Source of the DNA: Ceratopteris richardii
Taxonomy: Eukaryota > Streptophyta > Polypodiopsida > Polypodiales > Pteridaceae
Length of the DNA stretch: 64,000 nucleotides
Assembly: GCA_020310875.1 (NCBI GenBank)
Contig: CM035407.1
Coordinates: 203,455,627 to 203,519,626 of the forward strand
Direction: 5' to 3'
The notes beneath the pieces are model-generated. The model saw only the letters and a list, made by a program, of their open reading frames with translations. It was not told the DNA's origin and made no database searches. This document shows positions 44,101 to 56,117 of this stretch, one piece after another. Made by a program: the position numbers and the translations under genes. Position 1 is the stretch's first letter, and the number at the start of each line of letters is the position of its first letter.

Positions 44101-46766
44101 AAGGAGATCAAATCTTTGTTATTCTTCAAAAATTCTTCTTCTTCGTCATCGGATAAACCATCCAACATGTGGACCGGCTCTGCTACATAAGGTCTGGCAT
44201 GTAGTTGAGAGGGCTGAATAGCATCCATTTTGACAATATATTTACGGTGGTTGTCTTTGAAAGTGATTTCTTGTGCTGACCAATCCTGTATGACTTTAGC
44301 CTGTTTCAGCCATGGTCGACCGAAAAGGAGATTATAGACGAGACTAGACTCCGGTAATTCTAAGACTACGAAAGTCATCTTAAACGTGGTACCCTGCAAA
44401 GTAATGGGGACATTCCGTACGAGTCCCACCAGATGGACTCGGGATTGGTCAGCCATTCTTACAAAAAATTGGACAGGCTCAATTTGTGTCCACCCTAACT
44501 TCTTGCAAAGGGCTCCAGTGGCTATATTTACACCAGAACCACCATCAATTAGCACTTGAGTAATTTTGTGATTCTTGTGCCATACCGTAATTAAGGGGAC
44601 CGCATGATCCACCGTAGAGTCAGCTTCCGATTGGATTGTGGCAGTTGCCAGAGTACTGGGAGATCCAGGACTAAGCTGTTGTTGGAATTGTTGCCGAACT
44701 CTGGGCACCAAGGCAATTAGCTATCCCAAGGGAAGTGTAATTGAGGCCTTAGAGAGCATATCCCATACCTGATCTGTTGGAATTGCACTCTTCACTAGTT
44801 CTGATGAGGATTCTCCTGTGATTGGAGCACAATCTTGTTCCTGTGCTCCTACCTTTGGTAGTGGAACTTGTGTCACCGAAACTGGATCAGGGAACACCGT
44901 AGGCTCTTTGGTGGTCCATTGGCTAGCCTTGTTATACATTCTCTGTTGTTCATGGATGCCAAGTTCATACACCTCCGCTGCTGGTTGCAACTGCTTACCA
45001 GATCTTGTTTGAATCACTGCTGCTTGAGTTTCCACTGGTGAAATATAGACCATATTGGTCATTGGGTTTTGACGCTCTTTCTTTCTTTGATCGTATTCGG
45101 CTGCATCCTTATAGAATCTTCGGATGTGACCAAGCTCACCACAAAAGTGACATCGAGGTGGTGGCAGAGAAGTATTCTCCGCTGATGTACTGGCCTGCCA
45201 TCGATTTGCATTGAAGTTTGTATTCCGCTGTCCCCGGTAATTTTGGTATCCTTGTTGTTGATTGTTTCGCATCTGAGGTGGCACGTAGTGAGTAGCTAGC
45301 TGCCCTGGTTCTTGTATAAGGGCATTTACAGTTGCTTGCCCCTGCACTTTGGCATTATATGCACAATTTTTGGTGGAATGTCCGGTGGTATTACAAATAA
45401 CACAATACATCTAATTAAGGGCACAGGTAGCATTGGTATGCCTTGGATTTTTACATTTAGTGCAGTACATCTGTTTAGCCGGATCCTCTGCAACATTTCT
45501 ACTGGCTTTCAGCCACTCCAAGTCTTCAGTGAATCCTCCAACCTTATGTTCTAGTTGCAGGGCCATCGCTATGACAACATCTAGTGTCATAGCACCTACA
45601 CAGCGGATGATCATGAATTGTTTAAGCTGTGGGATCAAACCATTAATGAACCACTGGGTTATGACATCATTCGGTAAATTAGCATGTGCCGGAGGCAATT
45701 GTCTTAAATGAGTTCTAAATAATGTGGCATATTCCTGCACAGTCTGATGCGGCTTCTGTCTATTGTTCTGCAAGTAATTGAAAATTTCGGCAGGGTTCTT
45801 CTTCAGCTGAAACCTCTGCAAAAACGCATCCCTTACCGCTTCATAGGTGCCGAAATGGTTGATATCATACTCTGTTAACCACCTTGCTGCTTCATTGACT
45901 AATGTAGACTAGAATACGATGGCCTTGTATGCCGGATCAGGTGGATGGTTTAGTACGGCATAACTTATCTCAAACGTATGCACATGGGCATCAGGGTCAT
46001 CACCTAGAAATCCACCGAACTTGGTGTATGTTACCCTTGTTGGAACAGGTCGAAGTGGAAGTGGCTGTTGTTGTTGCTGCTGTTGTTGCTGCTGTTGTTG
46101 CTGTCCACTCATGGTGCTAGTAGTGGTACTATTACTATCTCCTGAGTTTTGAGGTGGTGTTTCCGGTTCTTCAGATTCTGTATGATCAGATTGCTCACCT
46201 TCCGGTTCGAAAATAGCGCTCAACCTCTTACGGATTTCCAATTCGAACAGCCTATCCTCTTCTTTGGTATCAAACGTAGGCAAACTTACCCCGAACAGTG
46301 GTGTCCGGAATGAAGATTCACCAGGAAGTATAACACTGTCACCGAAAAATTGTAAATTCCCTGCAACTAGGACCGAACTGTCATCGGAATTAATCGAACT
46401 TTCCCCAACCCAGGATATTCTTTCACCACCAATGGTCTCTCTGAATAACACACCTCTATCCTTAGAGAGGTTTGAATCTTGACCAGAGGGTGTCGGGTCA
46501 ACTGCACACTGCGTTCTTGTAGACTCCGAAGTTACTGTATCTTCTGCAGACTGTGCCGAAATTACACCAAAATCTACTGGAATTGTAGTATGTTCTACCA
46601 GAATGCTACGGGAATCACTGCTACCGTGCTTCGCTTCTTCTACTACTGGGCTTAACCGATCTGTGCTTCTGCCTCTTGGGGGTGTCCTTAACAAATTTGG
46701 TACCACCTAAGGCTGTCGGTCTCTCCTATACTTCGGATACGACTCGCCGGACCGAGTAACCGACAT
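41111..46766 (-). pseudogene. pol: Gypsy M: gag-pol polyprotein
   Basis: One frame from ATG 46766 to TGA 41111 except for a one-base shift near 43325. Order: Gag with a polyglutamine run (46064-46103), a capsid domain (FGGFLGDDPDAHVHTFE, 45990 leftwards), three Cys/His knuckles (CTKCKNPRHTNATC, CVICNTTGHSTKNC, and CHFCGELGHIRRF lacking the last Cys), protease LIDGGSGVNIA (DGG for the usual DTG, 44540), RT with VDYRKLNAS, FLDGYNGYNQV and active site VYLDDF (43270), RNase H (FVDASDIAIG), integrase with a single zinc module (HFAADLTHQKI to CDTCQQ), DLIGPI, LVTDQGTHFA and AESTNK, and a C-terminal domain. Stops: seven TAG and one TGA. Confidence 0.93.
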
Positions 46767-46873
46767 ATATCACCTTTGCAACACTTGCGTACTACTCTAC
46801 CTTACTGTCGATTCACAATCTATGGTCACCTTTCAACAACCAATTTGCAACACTCTATTGCCACCTTCCCATA

Positions 46874-46883
46874 GACGATGCCA
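46874..46883 (-). other. Gypsy M primer-binding site candidate
   Basis: On the reverse strand TGGCATCGTC follows the LTR end after one base. It differs at one position from TGGCGTCGTC, the complement of a plant Ser-tRNA 3' end as I recall it. The tRNA assignment is tentative; the position is right for a PBS. Confidence 0.5.
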
Positions 46884-46884
46884 G

Positions 46885-47438
46885 TGTTAAACGCGTGTTG
46901 CCATCACAGGCACGTTTAAACTCTTTCAGGTTCTTGGGAGTGGTAGGGGTCTGCTAATCAGAGGCCCTATAACTTAATTTTCCCAATTAATTTATCCCCA
47001 CCGTAGTATATTAACATTCAAACCTCTGTTTACCACGAATTACTGTCACTACTCTGGTTCATTCTCTCACAGACTTACTATTCGTACTCTGGTTACTATT
47101 TTCTCAGTACGTAACACCGAAGTTATTCATTACCGTAACACAGGCTTCATTACTATAACTTAATAGAGTTGGACTAATCGCAAGTTAAAGTAATCAAACA
47201 AAGACAAGAAAAAGACAGTACTACTCAGATTCTCAACACTGCACCACAGTAACTTCACAGAATGCAATCGCCCAAACAGACAGTCCGGCGATTCTCCTGA
47301 TCGTTACCGGAGCGTCCTTTCATTAGTTTATATAAAGAGATACAACTTCTCGCAATGACCTTTCGGTTCATGCGGAATACGAAACCTTTCAATTCATGCG
47401 GGATATGAAAATACAGAGTGCCAATCCGGTGGCTTACA
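46885..47438 (-). repeat. Gypsy M 5' LTR
   Basis: Same length as the left LTR with scattered substitutions, for example CGTGTTGCCATCACAGGCAC for CGCATTGCCGTCACAGGCGC. TATA box near 47328-47338 on the reverse strand. Confidence 0.9.
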
Positions 47439-48985
47439 AGTCAAAGTTAGAGGTGTTTTACCATATCAAGAGGTTCAAAGACCTAGTGGAGAAGGAAACA
47501 AGGAAGTATATAAAGACCCTCAGATCCGATGGAGGGGGAGAGTATTTTTCAAATGAATTTTAAGATTTTTTTACATGAACATGGCATCAAACTGCAATTC
47601 ACTTGCAATTATACACCTCAACAAAATGGGGTGGCAGAGAGGAAGAATAGATACATAGTAGAAGTGGCTAGAGCTTTGTTAAATGAGATGAATGTTCCTA
47701 ACTCTTATTAGGCTGATGCAACAAATACAACCATATACATTATGAATAGGTGTCCAACCTCATGAGTACATGGAATTACACCTTATGAAGCTTGGTGTGG
47801 TAAGAAACCCAACCTTTCACATCTCAAAGTATTTGGTTGTGTGTGTTATGTTCACATACCTCAAGAATTGAGACACAAGTTAGAGCCGAAGGTAGATAGG
47901 TGTAAATTTCTTGGAAATTCTTCAGAGCAAAAGGTTTTTTGATGCTATAATTCTTGCAACAAAGAGTTTAAGGTGTCTAGGGATGTAATATTTGATGAGT
48001 TGCTTCCTTGGTATGGTAGCAAAGATGTGTTACAGGTTGACGATGCATATGAAGCCGAGAAGAAGTTCAAAGAGCAACAACAAAGCATGGAGATGAGTGG
48101 TCCAACAACTTCGAGCACACCATCAAAAGAGAGTACTACATCAACTTGGCATGGAAAGACAAGGAATGAAGCTCATTCAAGTGAAGGAAGTAGCAACGAA
48201 AAGGAAAAGGCAAATGACGAAGACCATCAATGGGTAGACATGGAATCTACAAGTGATGAAGATATGGAAAAATTAGACACTCCAAGATTTAAAGCATCTA
48301 AACCAAGAAGGAGGAAATTCCTACCACCTAATGGTGAGGTAAGGTCATCAAATACGGTTAAATACCCTGTTCAAGGGTTAGCTTATGCTTCATTCATTGC
48401 AAGACACTATGCCTACATGAGTCAAGTAATAGCTTGTGAAGAACCCTTTTTTTTTTTTTAAGAAGAAAATAAGCATAGGGAATGGATTGACGCCATTGAG
48501 GAGGAAGTCAAGGCACTTGAAGAAAATGATACTTGGTCATTGGTGTCAAGAACAAAGGACATGAAATTCATTGGAAAAAAATGGGTGTACAAGGTAAAGA
48601 GGCATGCAGATAAGAGCATCTCTAGGTATAAAGCAAAGCTGGTTGCCAAAGGTTTTGCTCAAATTTATGGCATAGACTTTGAGGAAACATTCAGTTGAGT
48701 ATGTAAGATGTCCACCGTAAGAAGTTTGATTGCAATTTCAGCCTCAAAAGGTTGGAAGATGTACCAATTGGATGTGAAGAATGCTTTCCTAAATGGAGAG
48801 CTTGAAGAGATAGTCTTCATGGAGCAACCGCAAGGCCTTGAAGATGAGAGGTTTCCACATCATGTATGCAGGATTAAAAAGGCTCTTTATGGATTGAAGC
48901 AAGCCTCAAGGGCTTGGAACCAAAGACTTGTGAAATACTTGGTAAAATGTGGATACAATCAGAGTCATGTAGCACATGTTCAATT
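47439..48985 (+). pseudogene. pol: Copia L: integrase 3' part and RT N-terminal half
   Basis: Resumes the frame cut at 38129: KLEVFYHIKRFKDL, TLRSDGGGEYFS (second catalytic Asp), TPQQNGVAERKNR (Glu), then LKVFGCVCYVHIP, an acidic linker, and RT starting REWIDAIEEEVKALEENDTW, KWVYKVKRHADKSI, YQLDVKNAFLNGELEE, and ALYGLKQASRAWNQRL. The RT ends near 48985, before the YVDD active site. Lesions include TAG at 47710 (probably a lost Trp in SYWADA), TGA at 47764, a T-run at 48448-48461 that ends in a stop, and TGA at 48696. Sequence to the right is unrelated. Confidence 0.88.
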
Positions 48986-49129
48986 ACAGATTAGAAAATC
49001 ATTTAAGGAAATGATGCACACTCATATAGGTAAAAACATTCTTACTAGAGAGATTCCAATCATACCACAAACTTGGCTCAGTGTGGATATAACACAACTC
49101 AAACAGTGGTCTAGCACATGATCTAACAT

Positions 49130-50090
49130 GTTATGAATACCGAGCAACAACTTGTAGAAGCGGAAAAAGAGTATGAGCAAGAAAATATAGAGAAGCATCA
49201 ATTCAAAACCCTGATTGAGCAGTTGTTTGATCAGATACTAAAGACCCAACATGAGCTTGAGAAGATGAAAGAGGACATGATGGTAGCAAAATGCATTAAA
49301 GATTGAAAATGCTACTTTAAAGATGCATGGATGAATTGAAGAATGAGAATGCAAGAGCGCAGAAGGAGAACACATAGATACAAAAGAAATATGATCAGTG
49401 TGAAGCTGAAAAGGAGTGGCTACTAACTAGAAGTAAGATTCTAAAAACACAAATTAAATGGTATATGGAAGATGTTGACTCTTTACAATTGAAAAATAAG
49501 GAATTAATGACTTCATTATTATTAAATCAACCTTTAGAGGCATCAACCATAGCGAAGGAGTAGATTCAAGAGCTAAATGCTCAAATAGATATGTATGCAA
49601 ATCAATTAAAGCTCGAACAAATGATGAGAGTACAAGAGGAATCCAAGTATGCTCAAGAAATAATGGAGCTTAGAAGAAAATGGAAAGAAGCAATTGATAA
49701 ATACACAGAACAATGTCAACAAGATGCTGATCAACTTAGAGGTGTGTGAGATTAAAATCAGAGTTGAAGAAGAACTCACAAAGGTTAAAAAGTAGAATTT
49801 TGATAAGGATCAATTCATTGTGACTCTCCAATCTCAAGTAATACAAACGCAAAACGAGAGTATAGCTAAGCAAAAAAATATGGGGACATCAGTAGTGCAA
49901 GACACATTTTTGACTACTGATGAGAATGAGGTATGTCCTCTTTCCCCCCCATTGTTCATTCACCTCTCAGATATTTGGAGGAGACAATAGCTGATGAACA
50001 TCCCATGTCATACACTGCAGAGTTAGGTCAGAAAGAGCAGGAATTTCTAGTGTCTTGTCTCACCAAAATTTTGAAGAGTAGTTGTGTGAG
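49130..50090 (+). pseudogene. Decayed coiled-coil ORF, probably a retroelement ORF3
   Basis: With two frame changes (near 49310 and 49745) a coiled-coil protein can be read for about 300 codons: MNTEQQLVEAEKEYEQENIE at the start, then DELKNENARAQKEN, LKNKELMTSLLLNQ, EESKYAQEIMELRRKWKEAI. Such long coiled coils are also found in the third ORFs of K and M. A related position near a 3' LTR suggests the same class. The parent element was not identified. Confidence 0.5.
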
Positions 50091-50299
50091 TCATGAAAGA
50101 AGAAAATAAAAATAAAGGATTTGGACAAAATAATGAAGCCATTCAATTTACCATATGGCATTATGAAAGAGAAAACTCAAAGATACATAAAGAATATTGT
50201 TGCTCTAGTACAATGGTAAGTACCATGTTAAGAAGCTCCACCTCCTTAATGTCAATCCATGAAAGAGATAGAAGTGATATGAAGATCATGAACGCGATA

Positions 50300-50788
50300 T
50301 GTAATGAGAGTGAAGGTTAGAAGCATAGAGATGCACACACGTACACACACACATACAAGGAAGAGACAAGCAAGACACAATGGAAAGTTGAAGGGAGATT
50401 CTATTACTCAAGAACGCTCTTACAAGCTCAAGCTCTCACAAGTCTACACTAGCTCATACTATCTAACCTCAAAAATGAGCTCTCTAGCTCTCTTTATAGT
50501 TTTTTGACTAGTTTTGACCAGTTTCACATCTAGTGTTTAGCATAGTTAAAAAATAGGTTCTAGGCACTATTTGAAGGTCTAAACAAGATCTAAAAATAGC
50601 CAAAATTGGTATGCTTGTTCTACCTAAGCTTCTCAAGCTTGAGGACTCCTTCCCTTGCACAAAATGGAGCTACTAATTACAAAAGTTTGTGCTTCTATGT
50701 TACATATGATATAAGAGTGATGAAAATCACTATTGAGGGTTTTGAAAAAGTATTGTCAAATATATTTCTTAGAGAAAAAATGATTGCC
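50300..50788 (-). repeat. LTR fragment of the gypsy K family, reverse strand
   Basis: Reverse complement aligns with 35500-35990 in the K 3' LTR, including AAGTGATTTTCATCACT, the GAGGACTCC block, the TATA box (CTATAAAGAG, near 50490-50505) and GAGCTAGAGAGCTC. It breaks off near 50788, where the P 5' LTR begins. Confidence 0.7.
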
Positions 50789-50789
50789 T

Positions 50790-51715
50790 GGCTCACCACT
50801 ACTTCTTCGTAATCCGCCTTCACATGTGTTGCAGAGGAGAGAAGCACGAAAGAAGAGCCCCAAAATTTCAATTAATGGGCATACTTTTTCTTCTTCAAAG
50901 TCTTAGGAAATTCCCTCGAGCCATGTAAATGCACTAGAGGAGTCCTCTAGATGCATAAGCCCAACTCATTGTAACATATTCCTTGTAAATTAGTAAGAAA
51001 TTCACTTTTTAGTAATAAAGTGCCGGTCTCTTGTGTGAAAGGACCAAATTTAGGGCACATGTATATAAGTCACTTTGTGACTCCTTGTAGAGACTTTTTG
51101 CCATTGTGAAGAAGGAGAGCTCTTGATTTTTGAATTTGCTTTTTTCTTGCAGATTTCCATCTTCTCCTTGATCTTCTATGTGTGTGTAATGCTTGGAATG
51201 CTTGTGTAGGACTGTTGTCTACCCCTTCCCACTGTTTTTGAGCTACTGTAGTGTGTGTGTGTGAGCTTGTAGGAGTTGTGGTGTGAGTGTGGGTGCTTCC
51301 CGCGATTCACTATTTTGGTCATAACTTGAAGCACATTTGTCAGAATCGAGTGAAACCACTTGCAATAGATGCGTCTTGTCGAGAGATTCAAAATGAGTCT
51401 GCTATTGACTATATTCGAAGTTCAGAGCTTGGAGAAATCCTTGATTTACTAAAAACTATTGTAAGTGGTATCGCGGCAGACACTCTCAGTATTTCAGTGA
51501 GTTTGAGAGGTAGATTAGTCTTTTCTCATGCATATAAGCTGAACCACTTCACTTTCCACCATGTGTGCACATGTCCTCATACACTTGGTTAGGTTTTTTG
51601 ATCGGATTCACAAATAAGCGTGTGTCAATTTCCCACTATATGCACTTGTGTTGCAAATGAGGTTTAGTCTCTTTGGCACAAGTCCTTAAGTCTTCTTGAC
51701 TTAGGTACACCCGTT
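50790..51715 (+). repeat. Gypsy P 5' LTR
   Basis: It ends within a few bases of an Athila-type primer site at 51718. It shares CTAGAGGAGTCCTCTAGATGCAT and a TATA box (TATATAAG, near 51062-51069) with 18965-19375. The part after the TATA box contains long GTGTGTG runs. The left end is estimated from the break in the neighbouring LTR. The 3' LTR lies beyond the window. Confidence 0.65.
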
Positions 51716-51717
51716 TT

Positions 51718-51735
51718 TGGCGTTGTTGCCGGGGA
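51718..51735 (+). other. Gypsy P primer-binding site (Athila-type, Asp-tRNA)
   Basis: TGGCGTTGTTGCCGGGGA differs at two positions from TGGCGCCGTTGCCGGGGA, the primer site of Athila and Tat-type plant gypsy elements, complementary to Asp-tRNA. It fixes the start of the internal region. Confidence 0.85.
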
Positions 51736-52083
51736 ACACTCAACCAAGGTGCCTTCGTGATGGTTATAGATGGAGTGTGATGAAATCGTACTTGTAGAAG
51801 TGAACTCGTTCAGTGGCAAGTAGTCCATCACTTCAGCACTTGTTACTTCACATCTCCGAGGTGTGTGTAATGAGTTTTTAGGTTTAGGGTTGGTAGGAAG
51901 GGAAAGAAGGAAGAGTTAGGGTTAGGTTAGAAGGAGAGGAGAGGAGAAGAGAAGTGAAGTAGGAGTAGGCCAAGACCAAGAAAAATCCCAAAACATTTGC
52001 TAGATTAGTGTAATTCAGTTTGAGTCACAAAAGTATAAAAACCAAAACTTCTAGTTCAATTCTCAACTGTTCTGAAAAGTAGT

Positions 52084-53275
52084 ATCGTGTGTGAGCAACG
52101 ATCGGTATCGCGAGTGTGGTATCGTGTGTTACAGGCCATCAAAGCTAGGTATTGAGCTCAAGGTGCAAGCAAGACATCACAAAGGTAAGATTTCACAAAA
52201 TTTCTTGGTCAAAAACACTTTAGAAGTGCACAAAAAAGTGATTAGCTGCGCGATCGGTATCGCGGGGAGGGATAGTGTGTTTTTTGAGTTTTATTGAAAG
52301 AGACAGTAAGCTACGAGTGAAGAGGGGTGAGACAAGAGTGAGGGGGTGTAAAAATTTTTGTATTTGGAGGTATTTTGGCTTGAGTATCGAGATCGGTTGA
52401 GTTTTTGGTATCGCGATACCAAAAATTCCCTTGTATCGCGTTACTCGCCAAAGTATCGTATCTTCGACTACCAGCCTTGGATCGCGATACCACTCGTGGT
52501 ATCATATTGCCAGGTTGGTATCGCGATCTCATTTTACCAAAGTGGTATCGTATCATGGTCCACTTTTGGTATCGTATCGTCTAGTGTCCCAGTATAGTAT
52601 CGCGATACCATAGTGGTATCATATCGTGCAAGCAGTGGTATCGTATCGCCACTTGCATTGATATCGTATCATGTCTTGTCAAGTTCCATATCGCGATACC
52701 ATACCAGCATCGTATCCTCCCATACCCCAGTATCGTATCGCCTGATCATTCAGGTATCGTATAGCGCAGGTCGGTGGTATCGTATCGCCACCTGTCACAG
52801 TATCGTATCGCGAGAATCCCAAGTATCGTATTATGGACCACAGAGGTATCGTATCGTCTCTCAATTCCAATGTCGTATCACGATACCATGTTGGTATCGT
52901 ATCATCACCTACTGTGATATTGTATCGTGCTTACTGGTAGTATCGTATCGTACAGACACTCACGTATCGTATCGTCTAGAGTTTAGTATCGTATGGCGAG
53001 AATCCTAGGTATCGTATCGCCCCATTTTTGGTATCGTATCGCCCCATTTTTGGTATCGTATCGTGGACCCCGGAGGTATCGTATCGTGACTGGACATTGG
53101 TATCGTATCGTCTACTCTGGTGGTATCGTATCGTGGCGAATTGCAGTATCGTATCGTCTGTTGCTACAAGTATCATATCGCCTAGGCTTCAAGTATCGTA
53201 TCGTGGCCAGTTTGGTATCGCCCAGGGCAGCATCGCCTGGTGCAATATCACCTGGAGTGGTATCGTCCAGAGCTT
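52084..53275 (+). repeat. TATCG motif array in the leader of gypsy P
   Basis: The leader between PBS and gag holds about 50 copies of TATCG, densest at 52370-53275. The core is TATCGTATCG (16 exact copies counted), mostly preceded by GG or AG and separated by 11-14 variable bases, giving a period near 22-24 bp. Two adjacent 22-bp units at 53016-53060 are identical. Several units are the palindrome TATCGCGATA instead. The open frames across it are side effects of the repeat. No other element here has it. Confidence 0.9.
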
Positions 53276-53361
53276 TGGAAGCATCTTGAAAGGCAAACTT
53301 GAGGCATTTGAGGAGCCACTTAGAGAGAGTTATAGAGACCTAGAGAGCCTCAAGAGGGTGA

Positions 53362-56030
53362 ATGAACTTGAGGTCAGGGAGAGTGTTAAGTAGCCGAAGA
53401 AGTGTCATATCTTCTGTAGGAAGTGCTGCTCAGGTCAATCACCACTCTGTCTATTCAGACACCTCTAGTGACTCAGAGGAGGAGATACCCATGGCTTCAC
53501 AAGACATGCAAGGCCCGGCTCCAGGTAGAAACTTCATGACTGCTGTGGAGGGAGAATATCGCACCTCCTTACAATACGTTTCTACTAATGCACAGGAGAT
53601 CCCCATCTACCTGGATGGCTTAAACAGATCCGTGGCTAGAATGGTAACCTCCATGGATGCCACAATAGTGCCCAGACCTGCTGTTAAGTATGAAGGACAA
53701 GCATACATGGACAAGATAGGTCACATCTACATAGTGACTGAATTTCCCGAATTGATCAATGAAAGGGGAGAATTAGTGGGACAAGAGAACTCAGGTAGAT
53801 CAAACCATGAGTTATTAGTGACAACCCCTAGAGGGTCCCAAGTGACACGGGTCTTGAGAGGAGACTTGATACCTCAGGACGACTACCTATTGGAAGTCTA
53901 TTTGATTCATCGAATGGACTTGTTGCTGCAAATAGACTCACCAGCCCAAGGAAGAGAAGAAAGCCCGATGACATTTTATGAGCTAAAGGATCCTGAAGAC
54001 GAGACTGGGATAACATACCTAGATAAAAATCGGAGAAGATATTGGTTGGTTGATGCCATAGATAGGGCTCTACTGAAATACATGGGGTTGCCTGTATTCC
54101 CCCAAAAAGAGCAGGCAACTACTTCGCAGAACCCCTTTAGAACTCAACAAGAGACATAACACACCATGTCAGGACAAACTAGCCAACGAAGTGTTCCAAA
54201 CCGTACTCATGTACAATTTTCAACTTCAGGAGTGCAAACACACAATCAGACCCACCCAAGAATAGGTAATCAATACCGACCACTGGTAAGACCACGACCA
54301 CCAGTAGGAGGGTAGCCGGGAATAACCCCAGTTGGACCAGCAGTTCCTGCCTTCCCTGTAATGCCTAGACCGCCAGAACCAATGAGAAGACTGAGACCTA
54401 TCCAAGTGGCCAAATGCATAAGAAATCATTACGACGGATTGGGAGAACCCTACGATCACATTGCTGAATTTAAACAAGTTCTAAGGGCAGAACAAGTAGA
54501 CGACTTCTTTGTGCGGTATGAGTCTTTTGGACTCACCCTCACAGGAACGGCTGTGACTTGGTTCCAGCCATTAGATCCCAACCAATTTGGAAACATGGAA
54601 CAATTTTTTCAGGAATTCATTGGGGAATTCACTAAAAGAGGGATTAAACACAATTTTGCATCTTTAATCCATAGCTTTAAACAAAACCCTAATGAAACTG
54701 TGAAAACGACCACACAAAGATTTAACCAGTATGTGGATAGATGTCCAACTACAGAGAGGCCCACTTAACAAAAGATGATTTCATTATTTTTGGATGGACT
54801 CACGAATGGAACCCTGAGAACGCTAGTTTATGTGAAAAGGTTACAAACCCTGAGTGAATGTCTTCAAGTGTGCATTGATCTAGAAGACAATCTAGCGGAG
54901 GATCTCAAGAGCACACCCAGCCCCACTAAATTAGAAGACTCTCGGAGTACTATTACATCCAACTCCAATAATGTGGAGGAAACAGCAGAGTTGGTAGCAA
55001 AGAAATTGGGAGTCCAAGGACATAGAAATTACCAACATCTGGCATTAAGAGTGCCCATGTTACGAAGATGTAGTCTATGTGGAGGAGATCACCCTACACA
55101 CATGTGTGTGCGAGGAGGGAGCGGTGCACATTAGACATATCCTTACAACAGACAGCTCCAACAAGGGACGACCTTGTACTGCCACATAGAACAAAAATAC
55201 ACCAATCACACCACAGAAAACTGTCCATTCAATAGGCAGGCATGACCTTTACAACAACCTCAGTATCGACCATACAGATATCCACCTAGAGAGCCAGGCA
55301 GAGAGGTGCATAGGTACAACCCCTATTCAACACCAACAGGAGCACCGAGGCCATACGAGCAAGTACCATATCCACCACCCCAACATGTGTTAGGACCACA
55401 ACTATCACAACCTCAACAAGTGGTACCTGTGAAGTATACTCAACCAAAAGAAAATTTGGAAAGAGCCATAGTACTAGCCTCAACAATGTCCAGTGTAGAA
55501 ATAGCAAACCCTGGATATGAGCTGCCCCTAGGAGATTATTATCCCTGTGAAGAAAACATGTTAGAATATGAACCAGCATATGATTCAGCTTATTATGGAT
55601 ATGAAGGTTATGATCAGACTTATGGAACGAAGGTAGCAACTTTGATGTATACTGCACCTAAAGCATAGCCACCTGTGAGACAACCCATTAGGCCGCCTAT
55701 GCCGAGAGGACCCTGTTATAGATGCGGAGGAGACCATTTTATTAGAGAATGTCCTCGGCCTTATAATTTACCACCCCCTAGGACTTGGGAAGGATATTGC
55801 AATGATTGTGGAAAGGAACCTCTTTTTAGAGATTGTCCGAAAAATCCTAACAAAACCCAGGATACAACACTTGTTAATGTAATTGAGGTGATAGAAGCAC
55901 CGGGAAGTGATAAGGAGTACACCATGCCGTTAAAGGCTATTACGCGAGCTCAAATGAAGGAACGAAAAGAAACACAACCCAATCGGGAACAAGAAAACAA
56001 TAAGAAGGAAAACCTCAAAAACTGAATAAT
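53362..56030 (+). pseudogene. gag: Gypsy P: Gag with four zinc-knuckle-like motifs
   Basis: ATG at 53362 begins MNLRSGRVLSSRR. A Ser/Glu-rich start is followed by a region not seen in simple gypsy Gags (53500-54120, YLDGLNRSVARM to YWLVDAIDRALLKYMGL), a Pro-rich hinge, and the retrotransposon Gag/capsid domain (54420-54900: FFVRYESFGLTLTGTAVTWF, FLDGLTNGTLRTLV). Four knuckles follow: CSLCGGDHPTHMC (55072), CHIEQKYTNHTTENC (variant), CYRCGGDHFIREC (55714) and CNDCGKEPLFRDC (His missing). All stops (TAA 54157, TAG 54316, TAA 54766, TAG 55132, TGA 55243, TAG 55666) are one C-to-T step from Gln or Arg codons. The frame is the same as pol. Confidence 0.88.
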
Positions 56031-56117
56031 AGAATTTCAGAGGAAGCACATGAGAGCACTCAGAACATAAAAGTGTAAAAATGGAAGGAAAGAAGAGAGA
56101 AGCTCGAAGATAAATGG

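Larger units (their letters stand above)
38130..47438 (-). mobile_element. Gypsy M: complete Ty3/gypsy element inserted into copia L
   Basis: Both LTRs are 554 bp (38130-38683 and 46885-47438) with ends TGTTAAAC and GGCTTACA. The host copia reads straight across the insertion when M and one copy of AGTC are removed; AGTC is present at 38126-38129 and 47439-47442, a 4-bp duplication (5 bp, AAGTC, if the LTR's last A is counted as target). Transcription runs right to left: gag-pol 46766-41111, then ORF3 40782-38725. The LTRs differ at scattered sites, so the insertion is considerably older than G. All genes have in-frame stops. Confidence 0.92.

Noticed and set aside
52370..53275. CRISPR-like look: short conserved repeats with variable spacers
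   Set aside because: Repeats are 10-11 bp with degenerate copies, spacers are 11-14 bp, and the context is a plant retrotransposon leader. CRISPR repeats and spacers are longer and of constant length.
52358..53289. Overlapping open frames of 60-131 codons in the TATCG array
   Set aside because: They exist on both strands and several frames and encode only repetitions of the array (VSYR or RYDT), so they are a by-product of a repeat that rarely makes stops.
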